From contig CABZIT010000010.1 of NCBI GenBank assembly GCA_902525795.1, forward strand, positions 1 through 36,183: a stretch of DNA of 36,183 nt. The letters run 5' to 3'. This DNA comes from an uncultured Bacteroidota bacterium (lineage in GTDB: Bacteria > Bacteroidota > Bacteroidia > Flavobacteriales > Flavobacteriaceae). Positions within the stretch are counted from its first letter, which is position 1. Each line of letters opens with the position of its first letter. Shown here piece after piece: positions 22,526-32,290 of this stretch. A model generated the notes under the pieces. It was not told where the DNA came from. It ran no database searches and saw only the letters and a program-made list of their open reading frames with translations. Both the position numbers and the translations under genes were made by a program.

Positions 22526-23389
22526 ATGAAATGGGTAAATTCAATTCATGAAAAGTTTTTTTCTGAGTCTAATGTTAGATTTTTTGAAAAAAATATAATG
22601 TTTTTAGCAATTGGGGGATTTATTATTCACCTTTTGCTCATTTTATTTGAAACACAATTAGGAATCGAAATTTTTTCAAGCAAAACAAATTTATCTTCAA
22701 ATCCCATTTCTGCGCTCTACACTCCATTTACTTTTATACTTGTGTATGAAGCCTTTTTATTAGTTTATTACTTGCCAAGATCTTTTACAACATCTGTTGC
22801 AAAAGAATATGAAATTATTTCATTGGTACTGATTAGAAAAATCTTTAAAGATATTCCAAATTTAGATCTTGATAACAATGATTTATTGAATCCTAATAAT
22901 ATTCAGCTTCTTTATGACCTTGGTGCAGTAATTATAATTTTTTATATGATTTATTTGTTTAAAAAAACCTGGCATAATATTCCTAAAAAGAAATCCAAAA
23001 ATAATCTTGAAAAGTTTATTTCTTACAAGAAATTATTAAGTATTCTTCTTCTACCAACATTATTGTTATTATGCATTTATAATTTCGCTCATTGGTTCGA
23101 TTCAGTTTTTTACACTACGAGCATTTACGCTGGAAATTTAGATTCAGTTTTTTTTAAAGATTTCTTTACTATTTTGATTCTTGTTGATGTTTTAATATTG
23201 CTATTATCTCTACAATACACGGAAAGATATTCTCAATTAATTAGAAATACTGGGTTTATTATTTCAACAATATTGCTAAGACTATCTTTTGGTGTTGATG
23301 GTTTGCTAAGTATCATTCTTTTACTCCTAGGTGTAGTTTTTGGTTTAATTATACTCAGAATTTATAAACTTGCAGAAAAAGCGTATTAA
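22526..23389 (+). CDS. Polytopic membrane protein, unknown
   Basis: A 287-residue integral membrane protein with about seven hydrophobic spans (for example NIMFLAIGGFIIHLLLILFE, ALYTPFTFILVYEAFLLVYY, DLGAVIIIFYMIYLF, LLSILLLPTLLLLCIYNFAH, FFTILILVDVLILLLSLQY). A conserved-looking PRSFTTSVAKEYEIISLVLI segment lies between spans two and three. I cannot name a family and see no enzymatic motif. The start is the ATG at 22526. Its 3' end overlaps the DNA glycosylase gene by 20 bases, so the two share a transcript. That overlap says little about function. Confidence 0.7.
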   Translation: MKWVNSIHEKFFSESNVRFFEKNIMFLAIGGFIIHLLLILFETQLGIEIFSSKTNLSSNPISALYTPFTFILVYEAFLLVYYLPRSFTTSVAKEYEIISLVLIRKIFKDIPNLDLDNNDLLNPNNIQLLYDLGAVIIIFYMIYLFKKTWHNIPKKKSKNNLEKFISYKKLLSILLLPTLLLLCIYNFAHWFDSVFYTTSIYAGNLDSVFFKDFFTILILVDVLILLLSLQYTERYSQLIRNTGFIISTILLRLSFGVDGLLSIILLLLGVVFGLIILRIYKLAEKAY

Positions 23390-24038
23390 CGAACAACTTC
23401 AAAAAAAAATTATTAAAGATGCTTTTCATCATTTAAAAAATGATGAAGTTATGTGCTACTTGATAAAAAACTTAGCATCCAAATTAGACTGGACAAACAG
23501 ATACAATGATGATTATGCTTTGTCCATTTCAAATTTAATAATTGAGCAGCAAATAAGTTTCAGAGCTGCTATAACAATAAAGAAACGTTTTCAGAATCTT
23601 GTTAAAAATTTAGACTACAATCAAATTTTGAATCTTGAAAATGATAAAATTCAAAAAATTGGTTTGTCGTTTAGAAAAGTAGAGTATATAAAAAATACTT
23701 ATATGTTTTTTCTTAAAAACTCGGTTAAATTTGAAAATTTAAGTAATGACGAGGCTATCAATGAACTAACTAAAATCAAAGGAATTGGTGAATGGACAGC
23801 ACAGATGTTTTTAATTTTTAATTTTTTTCGTCAAGATATATTTTCAAAAAAGGATTTAGCTCTTTTAAATAGCATAAAAAAAAATTATTCTATTCAAGAT
23901 TTAACCTCTAAAAGATTGGATTATCTCATCAAAAAATGGAAGCCTTTTAATTCAATAGCTAGTTTACTTCTTTGGGAGTCAGTAGAAAAGGGTATTTTTT
24001 TTGAAAAGAAAGCAAAAAACCAAAAAAAAATTATCTGA
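23370..24038 (+). CDS. AlkA-type DNA-3-methyladenine glycosylase (HhH-GPD)
   Basis: A 222-residue base-excision repair enzyme of the HhH-GPD superfamily. SNLIIEQQISFRAAITIKKR (about 54-73) is the IxxQQxS helix. LTKIKGIGEWTAQMFLIF (133-150) is the helix-hairpin-helix, and KKDLALLNSI provides the catalytic aspartate (Asp162). It lacks the N-terminal beta domain of E. coli AlkA, as in many short bacterial and fungal forms. It should cut out N3-alkylated purines. The start is TTG at 23370, inside the preceding gene; no ATG precedes the conserved region except Met28, which would trim the first helix. It sits 96 bases before tuf. Confidence 0.85.
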   Translation: MQKKRINEQLQKKIIKDAFHHLKNDEVMCYLIKNLASKLDWTNRYNDDYALSISNLIIEQQISFRAAITIKKRFQNLVKNLDYNQILNLENDKIQKIGLSFRKVEYIKNTYMFFLKNSVKFENLSNDEAINELTKIKGIGEWTAQMFLIFNFFRQDIFSKKDLALLNSIKKNYSIQDLTSKRLDYLIKKWKPFNSIASLLLWESVEKGIFFEKKAKNQKKII

Positions 24039-24070
24039 TATGACTCTCAAAAAAAAAAAAGATAAATAAA

Positions 24071-24101
24071 TTGGTTATTTATTCTTAAAAAATTATATTT
24101 G
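24071..24101 (+). promoter_or_regulatory. tuf promoter (TTG ... TATATTTG)
   Basis: TTG at 24071-24073 and TATATTTG at 24094-24101 are 20 bases apart, a textbook Bacteroidota sigma-ABfr promoter. Transcription would start near 24108, leaving a leader of about 27 A-rich bases without a Shine-Dalgarno. It probably drives tuf and the genes that follow. Confidence 0.8.
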
Positions 24102-24134
24102 CGCTCATTTTAAAAGCAACAAAATAAAATAATT

Positions 24135-25322
24135 ATGGCAAAGGAAAATTTTGATCGTTCGAAACCACACCTAAATATTGGTACTATCGGACACGTAGAT
24201 CACGGTAAAACAACACTTACAGCAGCAATTACGACAGTGCTCGCTGAGGCCGGACTTTCTGAAAAGAGAGACTTTGATACAATTGATAATGCACCTGAAG
24301 AAAAGGAGAGAGGTATTACAATCAACACATCTCATGTAGAGTATGCAACAGAAAACCGTCATTATGCTCACGTTGACTGTCCTGGTCACGCTGATTACGT
24401 AAAAAATATGGTAACTGGTGCTGCTCAGATGGATGGAGCTATCCTTGTCGTAGCTGCAACTGATGGCCCAATGCCACAAACTCGTGAGCACATTCTTTTA
24501 GGAAGACAGGTTGGTATTCCAAGAATTGTAGTTTTTATGAACAAAGTCGATATGGTAGATGATGACGAACTACTAGAACTTGTCGAAATGGAAATAAGAG
24601 AATTACTTTCATTTTATGAGTATGACGGAGACAACAGCCCTGTTGTAGCAGGTTCTGCGTTAGGTGCTTTGAATGGTGAACAAAAGTGGGTTGATTCGGT
24701 TATGGAATTAATGAAAAATGTTGACTCGTGGATTGAGCTTCCTAAAAGAGATATAGACAAAGATTTCTTAATGCCAATTGAAGATGTATTCTCTATTACT
24801 GGTAGGGGAACAGTAGCAACTGGTAGAATCGAAACAGGTGTTGCTAACACAGGTGATTCTGTTGATATTATCGGTATGGGAGCTGAAAAACTTACTTCAA
24901 CCGTTACAGGTGTTGAGATGTTTAGAAAAATTTTAGATAGAGGTGAAGCTGGTGATAATGTTGGTATACTTCTTAGGGGAATTGAAAAGACTGATATTAG
25001 CAGAGGTATGGTTATATGTAAACAAGGATCCGTTACACCTCACAAAAAATTTAAAGCTGAAGTATATATTCTTAAAAAAGAAGAGGGTGGACGTCACACG
25101 CCATTTCATAATAATTACAGGCCTCAGTTCTATGTAAGAACTACCGATGTTACGGGAACAATTTCTCTTCCATCTGGAGTTGAAATGGTTATGCCTGGTG
25201 ATAACCTAACAATTACTGTTGAATTAATTCAGCCAATTGCAATGAATGTTGGATTACGTTTTGCTATCCGTGAGGGTGGAAGAACAGTTGGAGCTGGACA
25301 AGTAACAGAAATTTTAGACTAG
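24135..25322 (+). CDS. tuf: Elongation factor Tu
   Basis: A 395-residue EF-Tu. G-domain motifs are intact: GHVDHGKT (19-26), the switch I region [22 protein letters not shown] and a GSAL-type G5. Domains 2 and 3 follow ([46 protein letters not shown]). It delivers aminoacyl-tRNA to the ribosome with GTP. Codon use is visibly more selective and the gene richer in G+C than its neighbours, as expected for a very highly expressed gene. It has a near-consensus promoter upstream and is followed by trnW, secE and nusG. Confidence 0.99.
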   Translation: MAKENFDRSKPHLNIGTIGHVDHGKTTLTAAITTVLAEAGLSEKRDFDTIDNAPEEKERGITINTSHVEYATENRHYAHVDCPGHADYVKNMVTGAAQMDGAILVVAATDGPMPQTREHILLGRQVGIPRIVVFMNKVDMVDDDELLELVEMEIRELLSFYEYDGDNSPVVAGSALGALNGEQKWVDSVMELMKNVDSWIELPKRDIDKDFLMPIEDVFSITGRGTVATGRIETGVANTGDSVDIIGMGAEKLTSTVTGVEMFRKILDRGEAGDNVGILLRGIEKTDISRGMVICKQGSVTPHKKFKAEVYILKKEEGGRHTPFHNNYRPQFYVRTTDVTGTISLPSGVEMVMPGDNLTITVELIQPIAMNVGLRFAIREGGRTVGAGQVTEILD

Positions 25323-25341
25323 TATTATACCCTAAACTTAA

Positions 25342-25380
25342 TGCAAAGGTATTTTGTTTGTTTAACGAAATACCTCAGCA
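25342..25380 (+). other. RNA hairpin between tuf and trnW
   Basis: AGGTATTT (25347-25354) pairs perfectly with AAATACCT (25368-25375). An outer TGC/GCA pairing (25342-25344 with 25378-25380) extends it. No T run follows, so a processing or stability role between the tuf message and the tRNA seems more likely than termination. Confidence 0.55.
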
Positions 25381-25387
25381 TGTGTTT

Positions 25388-25460
25388 ACGGGTTTAGCTC
25401 AGTTGGTAGAGCACTGGTCTCCAAAACCAGGTGTCGGGAGTTCGAGTCTCTCAACCCGTG
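25388..25460 (+). tRNA. tRNA-Trp (CCA)
   Basis: A 73-base tRNA. Acceptor ACGGGTT pairs with AACCCGT, the anticodon stem CTGGT/ACCAG encloses CTCCAAA (anticodon CCA), the T-arm contains GGAGTTCGAGTCTCTC and the discriminator is G. No CCA tail is encoded. The tuf - trnW - secE order is usual in Bacteroidota. Confidence 0.96.
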
Positions 25461-25475
25461 CAAAATATTATTAAA

Positions 25476-25670
25476 ATGTCAGAAATAGTCAAATACGTTA
25501 AAGATTCCTACAACGAACTAAAAAATTTTGTTAGTTGGCCAAGTTTCAACGAGGGAATTAATTTAACTATTTTAGTTGCAATTTTTTCGATAATATTTTC
25601 ATTGATTATTTGGGGTCTAGATACTGTTTTTAGCAGATTTATTAAGGAGTTTTTTAATCTTATGAATTAA
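25476..25670 (+). CDS. secE: Preprotein translocase subunit SecE
   Basis: The real start is ATG at 25476; the frame open further upstream runs into tRNA-Trp. The 64-residue protein MSEIVKYVKDSYNELKNFVS has the amphipathic helix and NFVSWPSFNEG hinge (W-P as in all SecE). A single membrane span follows (NLTILVAIFSIIFSLIIWGL). It clamps SecY in the translocon. It sits between tRNA-Trp and nusG (three-base gap), the standard arrangement. Confidence 0.95.
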   Translation: MSEIVKYVKDSYNELKNFVSWPSFNEGINLTILVAIFSIIFSLIIWGLDTVFSRFIKEFFNLMN

Positions 25671-25673
25671 TTT

Positions 25674-26231
25674 ATGTCAATCGATAACTCAAATTTTAAG
25701 TGGTACGTAGTAAGGGCTGTTAGTGGCCAAGAGAATAAGATTAAAACGTATATTGAAAATGAAATTTCTCGTGTTGGAATGCAGTCCTTCATTGAAGATA
25801 TTTTAGTTCCACAAGAAAAAGTTGTTCAGATTAGAAATGGTAAAAAAGTAACGAAGGATAAAACCTATTTTCCTGGCTACATTATGATCAAGGCAAATTT
25901 AGCTGGTGAGGTACCTCACATTATTAAATCTGTTACCAACGTAATTGGTTTTCTTGGTGAAAAAAAAGGTGGTGATCCAATACCACTGCGTCAAAGTGAG
26001 GTAAATAGAATGCTTGGAAAAGTTGATGAATTAGCTTTACAAGAAGACTCTAATGTTATTATTCCATTTATTCATGGTGAGAGTGTCAAAGTAATAGATG
26101 GACCCTTCAATGGATTTGATGGAACAATTGAAAAAATTAATGAAGAAAAAAGAAAACTTGAAGTTATGGTTAAAATTTTTGGCAGAAAAACACCACTCGA
26201 GCTTAGCTATATGCAAGTAGAAAAACTATAA
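25674..26231 (+). CDS. nusG: Transcription termination/antitermination factor NusG
   Basis: A 185-residue protein. The N-terminal NGN domain begins FKWYVVRAVSGQENKIKTYI and contains KKVTKDKTYFPGYIMIKANL, the RNA-polymerase-binding face, and VIGFLGEKKGGDPIPL. The C-terminal KOW domain is FIHGESVKVIDGPFNGFDGT with the tail SYMQVEKL. It links polymerase with Rho or the ribosome (S10). Three bases follow secE, so both are on one message. A structured spacer separates it from rplK. Confidence 0.97.
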   Translation: MSIDNSNFKWYVVRAVSGQENKIKTYIENEISRVGMQSFIEDILVPQEKVVQIRNGKKVTKDKTYFPGYIMIKANLAGEVPHIIKSVTNVIGFLGEKKGGDPIPLRQSEVNRMLGKVDELALQEDSNVIIPFIHGESVKVIDGPFNGFDGTIEKINEEKRKLEVMVKIFGRKTPLELSYMQVEKL

Positions 26232-26285
26232 ATGTTACAAATTGATGATTTTATTGCTTCCATTAATAAAACCATCGAAACCTAA
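26232..26285 (+). other. nusG-rplK spacer: 17-codon frame over a long hairpin
   Basis: Directly after the nusG stop a short frame reads MLQIDDFIASINKTIET and stops ten bases before rplK. The same DNA folds: 26244-26255 (GATGATTTTATT) pairs with 26265-26276 (AATAAAACCATC) at 11 of 12 positions around a nine-base loop. It could be an L1-type autoregulatory site or a leader peptide. Both roles are guesses; the pairing is visible. Confidence 0.45.
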
Positions 26286-26294
26286 ATTAATAGT

Positions 26295-26735
26295 ATGGCA
26301 AAAGAAATAGATAAGGTGTTAAAATTGCAAGTTAGAGGAGGTGCAGCAAATCCATCTCCACCTGTAGGACCTGCTTTGGGTGCCGCAGGTGTTAATATCA
26401 TGGATTTTTGTAAACAATTTAACGCAAGAACTCAAGATAAACCAGGAAAAGTTCTACCTGTGGTTATTTCTGTGTATAAAGACAAATCTTTTGATTTTGT
26501 TATTAAAACACCCCCTGCTGCAGTTCAATTACTCGAGGCTGCAAAAATAAAGAAGGGATCAGGTGAACCAAACATTAATAAGGTTTCAAATGTTTCTTGG
26601 GATCAGGTGAAAGTAATAGCTGAAGACAAAATGGTAGATTTAAATGCATTTACTATTGATTCAGCAATGAAAATGGTTGCTGGAACTGCAAGATCTATGG
26701 GTATAAATGTTAAAGGTGGTAATCCACCAAAATAG
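26295..26735 (+). CDS. rplK: 50S ribosomal protein uL11
   Basis: A 146-residue uL11. The N-terminal domain holds [20 protein letters not shown] and the [15 protein letters not shown] helix, where thiostrepton and factors bind. The C-terminal rRNA-binding domain holds [20 protein letters not shown] and [13 protein letters not shown]. It forms the factor-binding stalk base with uL10. First gene of the rplKAJL cluster, with six bases between its stop and the rplA ATG. Confidence 0.98.
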   Translation: MAKEIDKVLKLQVRGGAANPSPPVGPALGAAGVNIMDFCKQFNARTQDKPGKVLPVVISVYKDKSFDFVIKTPPAAVQLLEAAKIKKGSGEPNINKVSNVSWDQVKVIAEDKMVDLNAFTIDSAMKMVAGTARSMGINVKGGNPPK

Positions 26736-26741
26736 TTAGTG

Positions 26742-27428
26742 ATGGGAAAAATTTCAAAAAATAGAAAGTTTTCAGAATCAAAGATTGACAAAACCAAGGT
26801 ATATTCCCTTGATGATGCAAGTGCTTTGATTAAAGAGGTTTCAACCACCAAGTTTGATGCTTCTGTTGATTTGGCCGTAAGATTAGGTGTTGATCCAAAA
26901 AAAGCAAATGAAATGGTTAGAGGCGTTGTATCTCTTCCAAATGGAACTGGTAAAAATATGAAAGTATTAGCTCTGGTTTCACCTGATAAAGAGGAAGAGG
27001 CTAAAAGTGCAGGAGCTGATTTTGTTGGGCTTGACGAATTTATTGATAAAATTAAATCAGGATGGACTGATGTTGATGTAATCGTTACGATGCCAAGTGT
27101 TATGGGTAAACTTGGACCGTTAGGAAGGATACTAGGTCCGAGAGGTTTAATGCCTAACCCTAAAACAGGTACTGTAACTATGGATGTTGGAAAGGCGGTA
27201 AGTGATGTGAAGGCTGGAAAAATTGATTTTAAAGTTGATAAGACTGGAATTGTTCATGCTCCAATTGGTAAAGTTTCATTTAGCCCTGATAAGATTTCAG
27301 GAAATGCTAATGAGCTAATACAAACATTGATAAAGTTAAAGCCCAATTCAACAAAAGGTACATACATAAAGAGTATTTTTATGTCGTCTACCATGAGCCC
27401 TAGCTTAGCTATTGAAATAAAATATTAA
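26742..27428 (+). CDS. rplA: 50S ribosomal protein uL1
   Basis: A 228-residue uL1. I prefer ATG at 26742 ([10 protein letters not shown]) to the GTG one codon earlier. Landmarks are [53 protein letters not shown] (the most conserved uL1 block) and [14 protein letters not shown]. It binds 23S rRNA at the L1 stalk and in many bacteria represses its own operon by binding the mRNA leader. That makes the hairpin before rplK worth noting. Confidence 0.98.
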   Translation: MGKISKNRKFSESKIDKTKVYSLDDASALIKEVSTTKFDASVDLAVRLGVDPKKANEMVRGVVSLPNGTGKNMKVLALVSPDKEEEAKSAGADFVGLDEFIDKIKSGWTDVDVIVTMPSVMGKLGPLGRILGPRGLMPNPKTGTVTMDVGKAVSDVKAGKIDFKVDKTGIVHAPIGKVSFSPDKISGNANELIQTLIKLKPNSTKGTYIKSIFMSSTMSPSLAIEIKY

Positions 27429-27432
27429 CAAA

Positions 27433-27948
27433 ATGACAAAAGAAGAAAAATCGATAGCAATTGATGAAATCACTGATATTTTAAAGTCAAATCAAAATAT
27501 TTATTTGGCTGACATCTCTGGTTTGAATGCTTTACAAAGTTCAAGCTTGAGAAGGATGTGTTTTAAGGCTGGTGTTAAACTTTCAGTGGTCAAGAACACA
27601 TTATTGGAAAAGGCAATGGTTAGCTCAAGTAAAGATTTTGGAGATCTCAAGGACACACTGATAGGTAACACTTCAATAATGATAGCTGAATCTAGTAGCG
27701 CCCCTGCAAAGGTTATTAAGAATTTCAGAAAAAAATCTGAAAAACCAATTCTTAAGGGAGCTATGATTGATGAAGATATTTATATGGGGGATGATCAATT
27801 AGAGATTCTTTTTGCTATAAAATCGAAAGAAGAATTAATTGGCGAAATTATTGCATTATTGCAATCACCCGCTAAGAATGTTATTTCTGCACTCAAATCC
27901 AGTGGAGGAAAGCTTTCCGGTATTATAGAAACCCTTTCAAAAAAATAA
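27433..27948 (+). CDS. rplJ: 50S ribosomal protein uL10
   Basis: A 171-residue uL10. MTKEEKSIAIDEITDILKSN opens it, followed by YLADISGLNALQSSSLRRMC and GVKLSVVKNTLLEKAM of the rRNA-binding domain. The C-terminal helix KNVISALKSSGGKLSGIIET binds bL12 dimers. It anchors the stalk. Only four bases separate it from rplA, leaving no room for the separate uL10 leader found before rplJ in other phyla. Confidence 0.97.
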   Translation: MTKEEKSIAIDEITDILKSNQNIYLADISGLNALQSSSLRRMCFKAGVKLSVVKNTLLEKAMVSSSKDFGDLKDTLIGNTSIMIAESSSAPAKVIKNFRKKSEKPILKGAMIDEDIYMGDDQLEILFAIKSKEELIGEIIALLQSPAKNVISALKSSGGKLSGIIETLSKK

Positions 27949-27985
27949 TTTAGTATAATATTAATAAGTAAATAAAAACAGAAAA

Positions 27986-28366
27986 ATGGCAGATTTAAAA
28001 ACGTTCGCAGAACAATTAGTAAACTTATCAGTTAAAGAAGTAAGTGAGTTAGCTGATATATTAAAAAATGAGTATGGTATTGAACCTGCAGCAGCAGCTG
28101 TTGCAGCTCCGGCTGCATCTGGAGCAGCTAGTGGTGGAGATGCTGGTGAGGAAAAATCAGAGTTCGATGTTGTCTTGAAGGCAGCTGGTGGATCTAAATT
28201 GGCTGTGGTTAAGTTAGTCAAAGAATTAACTGGGCTTGGTCTAAAAGATGCAAAAGAATTGGTTGATGGCGCCCCTAAAACTATTAAAGAAGCAGTAAAT
28301 AAGGATGAGGCTGAAGGATTTAAAAAATCTTTAGAAGAAGCTGGAGCTGAAGTAGAACTTAAGTAA
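27986..28366 (+). CDS. rplL: 50S ribosomal protein bL12
   Basis: A 126-residue bL12. The N-terminal dimerisation helices are [20 protein letters not shown] and [14 protein letters not shown]. Next come an Ala/Gly-rich hinge ([18 protein letters not shown]) and the globular C-terminal domain [20 protein letters not shown] ... [20 protein letters not shown]. The C-terminal domain recruits translation GTPases. The Ala-rich hinge leaves a long antisense frame that is not a gene. It lies 37 bases after rplJ, with an A-rich start region. Confidence 0.98.
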   Translation: MADLKTFAEQLVNLSVKEVSELADILKNEYGIEPAAAAVAAPAASGAASGGDAGEEKSEFDVVLKAAGGSKLAVVKLVKELTGLGLKDAKELVDGAPKTIKEAVNKDEAEGFKKSLEEAGAEVELK

Positions 28367-28378
28367 TCCCTTAAAAGA

Positions 28379-28426
28379 AACTGAGCAATCCTGTAAATTA
28401 AACTTACAGGATTGTCATGCTTAGTT
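28379..28426 (+). other. RNA hairpin between rplL and rpoB
   Basis: CAATCCTGTAA (28386-28396) pairs perfectly with TTACAGGATTG (28404-28414) over a seven-base loop. Below it AACTGAG (28379-28385) pairs with CTTAGTT (28420-28426, one G.U), with a five-base bulge on the 3' side. No T run follows. It may be an RNase III-type cleavage or attenuation site that sets rplL above rpoB. Confidence 0.65.
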
Positions 28427-28459
28427 AAATAAGTTTTAATATTCATTTAAAAAATTCAC

Positions 28460-31400
28460 ATGTCCAATAATTTAGAAAGTAGAATAAATTTTTCATCAAT
28501 AAAAAATGCTAGTAATTACCCTGATTTTCTAGACATACAAATTAAATCCTTCAAAGATTTTTTTCAGTTAGAAACCAAATCTGATGAAAGAGAAAGTGAA
28601 GGATTGTTCAATACTTTTCAAGATAATTTTCCAATTTCAGATGCTAGAAACCAATTTGTTTTAGAGTTTCTTGACTATTTTGTTGACCCCCCAAGATATT
28701 CAATTCAAGAATGTATCGAAAGGGGCCTAACTTACAGTGTTCCATTAAAAGCAAGGCTAAAATTGTATTGCACAGATCCCGAGCATGAAGATTTTGAAAC
28801 TATTGTTCAAGATGTTTATCTTGGTACTATCCCATACATGACTCCAAGTGGAACTTTTTGCATCAACGGAGCTGAACGAGTAGTTGTTTCTCAGTTGCAT
28901 CGTTCTCCTGGTGTATTTTTTGGTCAATCATTCCACGCGAATGGCACAAAGCTATACTCTGCCAGAGTAATTCCCTTTAAGGGTTCATGGATTGAGTTTG
29001 CTACAGATATAAATAGTGTGATGTATGCCTATATTGATAGAAAGAAAAAACTCCCTGTTACTACCCTATTTAGAGCTATTGGGTACGAGAGAGATAAGGA
29101 CATTCTTGAGATATTTGATCTTGCTGAAGAAATAAAGGTCTCTAAAGCAAACCTCAAAAAATTCTATGGAAGAAAATTAGCTGCACGTGTTCTAAACACG
29201 TGGCACGAAGATTTTGTTGATGAAGATACTGGAGAAGTTGTTTCAATAGAAAGAAATGAAATTGTTTTAGATAGAGATACAGAAGTTGATAAAGATAATG
29301 CCAACGAAATAATTGATTCTGGGGTAAAGACAGTTTTAATTCATAAGGAAATAACAGAACAAGGGGAGTATGCAATAATTCACAATACCTTGCAAAAAGA
29401 TCCAACTAATTCTGAAAAGGAAGCTGTTGAACACATATACCGTCAGTTAAGAAATGCTGAACCACCCGATGAGGAAACTGCAAGAGGCATTATTGATAAA
29501 TTATTTTTTAGTGACCAAAGATATAACCTTGGAGATGTTGGACGTTATAGGATGAATAAAAAATTAGGTTTAGATATCGGAATGGAAAAACAAGTCCTTA
29601 CTACTGAGGATATAATTACAATTATTAAATATTTAATTGAACTAATAAATTCGAAGGCTGAAATTGATGATATTGATCACTTGTCCAATAGGAGAGTCAG
29701 AACTGTTGGTGAACAACTATCGTCTCAGTTTGGTGTTGGTTTAGCTAGAATGGCCAGAACAATTCGTGAAAGAATGAATGTTCGCGATAATGAAGTTTTC
29801 ACCCCAATTGACCTAATTAATGCAAAAACTTTATCATCTGTAATCAATACTTTTTTTGGAACAAACCAGTTGTCTCAATTTATGGATCAAACCAACCCAT
29901 TGGCAGAAATTACTCATAAAAGACGTTTATCAGCCTTAGGTCCTGGCGGTTTGTCTAGAGAAAGAGCAGGATTTGAAGTTAGAGATGTTCACTATACACA
30001 TTATGGAAGATTATGTCCTATTGAGACGCCAGAAGGTCCAAACATTGGTTTAATTTCATCTTTAAGTGTTTTTGCGAAAATTAACAATATGGGATTTATT
30101 GAGACTCCCTACAGAAAAGTTGCAAAAGGAAAAGTTGATCTAATTTCTGAACCTATTTACTTAAGTGCTGAAGAAGAAGAAAATAAATTAATTGCACAAT
30201 CAAATATTAATGTTGATAAATCTGGAAAGATTTTGGATAGTAAGGTAATTGCAAGACAAGAGGGTGATTTCCCATTAATTGAACCCGAAAATGTTCATTA
30301 CACAGATGTTGCCCCTAACCAAATTGCCTCAATTTCTGCTTCTTTAATTCCATTTTTAGAGCATGATGATGCAAATAGGGCACTTATGGGATCTAATATG
30401 ATGCGTCAAGCAGTTCCGCTTATGTTACCACAGTCCCCAATTGTTGGAACTGGTTTAGAAAAACAAGTTGCGTCTGATTCAAGGGTCTTAATTAATTCTG
30501 AGGGGCAAGGAGTTGTTCAATATGTTGATGCAGACAAAATTGTAATAAAATATTCAAGAAATAAAAATCAATCGTTGGTAAGTTTCGACTCGGAAATTGT
30601 AACTTACAATCTTACCAAATTTAAAAAAACAAATCAAGGAACCTGTGTAAATTTGAAGTCTATTGTTTCAAAAGGAGACAATGTTACAACTGGCCAAGTC
30701 CTTTGTGAGGGTTACGCCACTAATAATGGTGAGTTAGCCCTAGGCAGAAATATAAAGGTTGCTTTTATGCCTTGGAAAGGATATAACTTTGAAGACGCGA
30801 TTGTAATTTCTGAAAAAGTTGTGAGAGATGATGTTTTTACCTCAATTCACATTGATGAATATTCTATCGAAGTCCGGGACACTAAACTTGGTAATGAAGA
30901 ATTAACAAATGATATTCCTAACGTTTCTGAAGAGGCGACAAAAGACCTTGATGAAAATGGTATGATAAGAATCGGGGCAGAGATAAATGCAGGTGACATA
31001 CTAATTGGTAAGATCACCCCCAAAGGTGAGAGTGATCCCACGCCTGAAGAAAAATTACTTCGTGCAATTTTTGGTGATAAAGCTGGTGATGTCAAAGATG
31101 CTTCTCTTAAAGCACCACCGTCCTTAAATGGGATTGTTATTGATAAAAAGTTATTTGAAAGATCTGTAAAAGACAAAAGAAAAAGAATACAGGACAAGGA
31201 AGATTTAGCCTTGTTAGATGAAGTATACGACAAAAAATTTCTTGAGTTAAAAGAAATCTTGGTTAACAAGCTTTATTCAGTTTTAAGCGGAAAAACATCT
31301 CAAGGTATTTTTAATGATCTTGGGGAAGAGGTTTTCCCAAAAGGAAAGAAGTTTAGCTTGAAAATGTTAAACTCAGCTGATGACTTTGCTCATCTTGTTT

Positions 31401-32272
31401 CAACTAAGTGGGTTACTGACAAAAATACCAATGCTACTGTTTCACAGATATTACACAATTATAAGATAAAAGAAAATGATCTTCAGGGATCTTTAAGAAG
31501 GGAAAAATTCACTATTTCAGTAGGGGATGAATTACCTTCTGGTATTTTAAAATTAGCCAAGGTTTATATTGCCAAAAAAAGAAAACTGAAAGTAGGAGAT
31601 AAAATGGCTGGTAGACATGGAAATAAGGGCATTGTAGCAAAGATTGTAAGAGAGGAAGATATGCCCTTTTTGGAGGACGGGAAGCCGGTTGATATAGTTT
31701 TAAATCCCCTAGGAGTGCCTTCAAGAATGAATATAGGTCAAATATATGAGACTGTTTTGGGATGGGCTGGTCTAAAACTTGACAAAAAATATTCAACTCC
31801 TATTTTTGATGGAGCTACATTAGATCAAATAAATTCAATCACAGACGAAGCTGGCTTACCTAGATTCGGGCACACCTATCTATATGATGGTGGTACCGGG
31901 GAAAAATTTGATCAACCTGCAACAGTTGGCGTTATTTACATGCTAAAATTAGGTCACATGGTTGATGATAAAATGCATTCTAGATCAATTGGCCCCTACT
32001 CTCTTATTACTCAGCAACCGCTAGGAGGTAAGGCACAGTTTGGTGGTCAAAGATTTGGAGAAATGGAGGTATGGGCATTGGAAGCATATGGTGCATCCAG
32101 TACACTTAGGGAAATTTTAACGGTTAAATCTGATGATGTTGTTGGTCGTGCTAAGACATATGAGGCAATTGTTAAGGGTGATAGTATGCCAACTCCAGGA
32201 TTACCAGAGTCTTTTAATGTACTGATGCATGAATTAAAAGGGCTTGGACTTGACATAAGATTAGAGGAATAA
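28460..32272 (+). CDS. rpoB: DNA-directed RNA polymerase subunit beta
   Basis: A 1270-residue beta subunit, full length for Bacteroidota. Visible blocks: [20 protein letters not shown] (protrusion), [20 protein letters not shown] with [20 protein letters not shown] (the rifampicin pocket, with the usual sensitive residues D..H..R..S), [69 protein letters not shown] and the C-terminal clamp [20 protein letters not shown]. It forms the catalytic core with beta'. It follows rplL after 93 bases with a hairpin between; 18 bases separate it from rpoC. Confidence 0.99.
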   Translation: MSNNLESRINFSSIKNASNYPDFLDIQIKSFKDFFQLETKSDERESEGLFNTFQDNFPISDARNQFVLEFLDYFVDPPRYSIQECIERGLTYSVPLKARLKLYCTDPEHEDFETIVQDVYLGTIPYMTPSGTFCINGAERVVVSQLHRSPGVFFGQSFHANGTKLYSARVIPFKGSWIEFATDINSVMYAYIDRKKKLPVTTLFRAIGYERDKDILEIFDLAEEIKVSKANLKKFYGRKLAARVLNTWHEDFVDEDTGEVVSIERNEIVLDRDTEVDKDNANEIIDSGVKTVLIHKEITEQGEYAIIHNTLQKDPTNSEKEAVEHIYRQLRNAEPPDEETARGIIDKLFFSDQRYNLGDVGRYRMNKKLGLDIGMEKQVLTTEDIITIIKYLIELINSKAEIDDIDHLSNRRVRTVGEQLSSQFGVGLARMARTIRERMNVRDNEVFTPIDLINAKTLSSVINTFFGTNQLSQFMDQTNPLAEITHKRRLSALGPGGLSRERAGFEVRDVHYTHYGRLCPIETPEGPNIGLISSLSVFAKINNMGFIETPYRKVAKGKVDLISEPIYLSAEEEENKLIAQSNINVDKSGKILDSKVIARQEGDFPLIEPENVHYTDVAPNQIASISASLIPFLEHDDANRALMGSNMMRQAVPLMLPQSPIVGTGLEKQVASDSRVLINSEGQGVVQYVDADKIVIKYSRNKNQSLVSFDSEIVTYNLTKFKKTNQGTCVNLKSIVSKGDNVTTGQVLCEGYATNNGELALGRNIKVAFMPWKGYNFEDAIVISEKVVRDDVFTSIHIDEYSIEVRDTKLGNEELTNDIPNVSEEATKDLDENGMIRIGAEINAGDILIGKITPKGESDPTPEEKLLRAIFGDKAGDVKDASLKAPPSLNGIVIDKKLFERSVKDKRKRIQDKEDLALLDEVYDKKFLELKEILVNKLYSVLSGKTSQGIFNDLGEEVFPKGKKFSLKMLNSADDFAHLVSTKWVTDKNTNATVSQILHNYKIKENDLQGSLRREKFTISVGDELPSGILKLAKVYIAKKRKLKVGDKMAGRHGNKGIVAKIVREEDMPFLEDGKPVDIVLNPLGVPSRMNIGQIYETVLGWAGLKLDKKYSTPIFDGATLDQINSITDEAGLPRFGHTYLYDGGTGEKFDQPATVGVIYMLKLGHMVDDKMHSRSIGPYSLITQQPLGGKAQFGGQRFGEMEVWALEAYGASSTLREILTVKSDDVVGRAKTYEAIVKGDSMPTPGLPESFNVLMHELKGLGLDIRLEE

Positions 32273-32290
32273 ACTATTTAAATATGAAAA

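Noticed and set aside
22526-23389. The 287-residue membrane protein as part of a defence or transport system
   Set aside because: It has no motif, and its only partner is a DNA repair gene overlapping it by 20 bases. Too little to claim.
25431-25475. A longer SecE starting at GTG 25431
   Set aside because: The extra 15 codons lie in the 3' part of tRNA-Trp and its spacer; the family starts at the ATG at 25476.
27961-28446. A 161-codon minus-strand frame opposite rplL, rich in Ala and Ser
   Set aside because: It is a shadow of the Ala-rich bL12 hinge; it has no family features and fully covers a certain gene.
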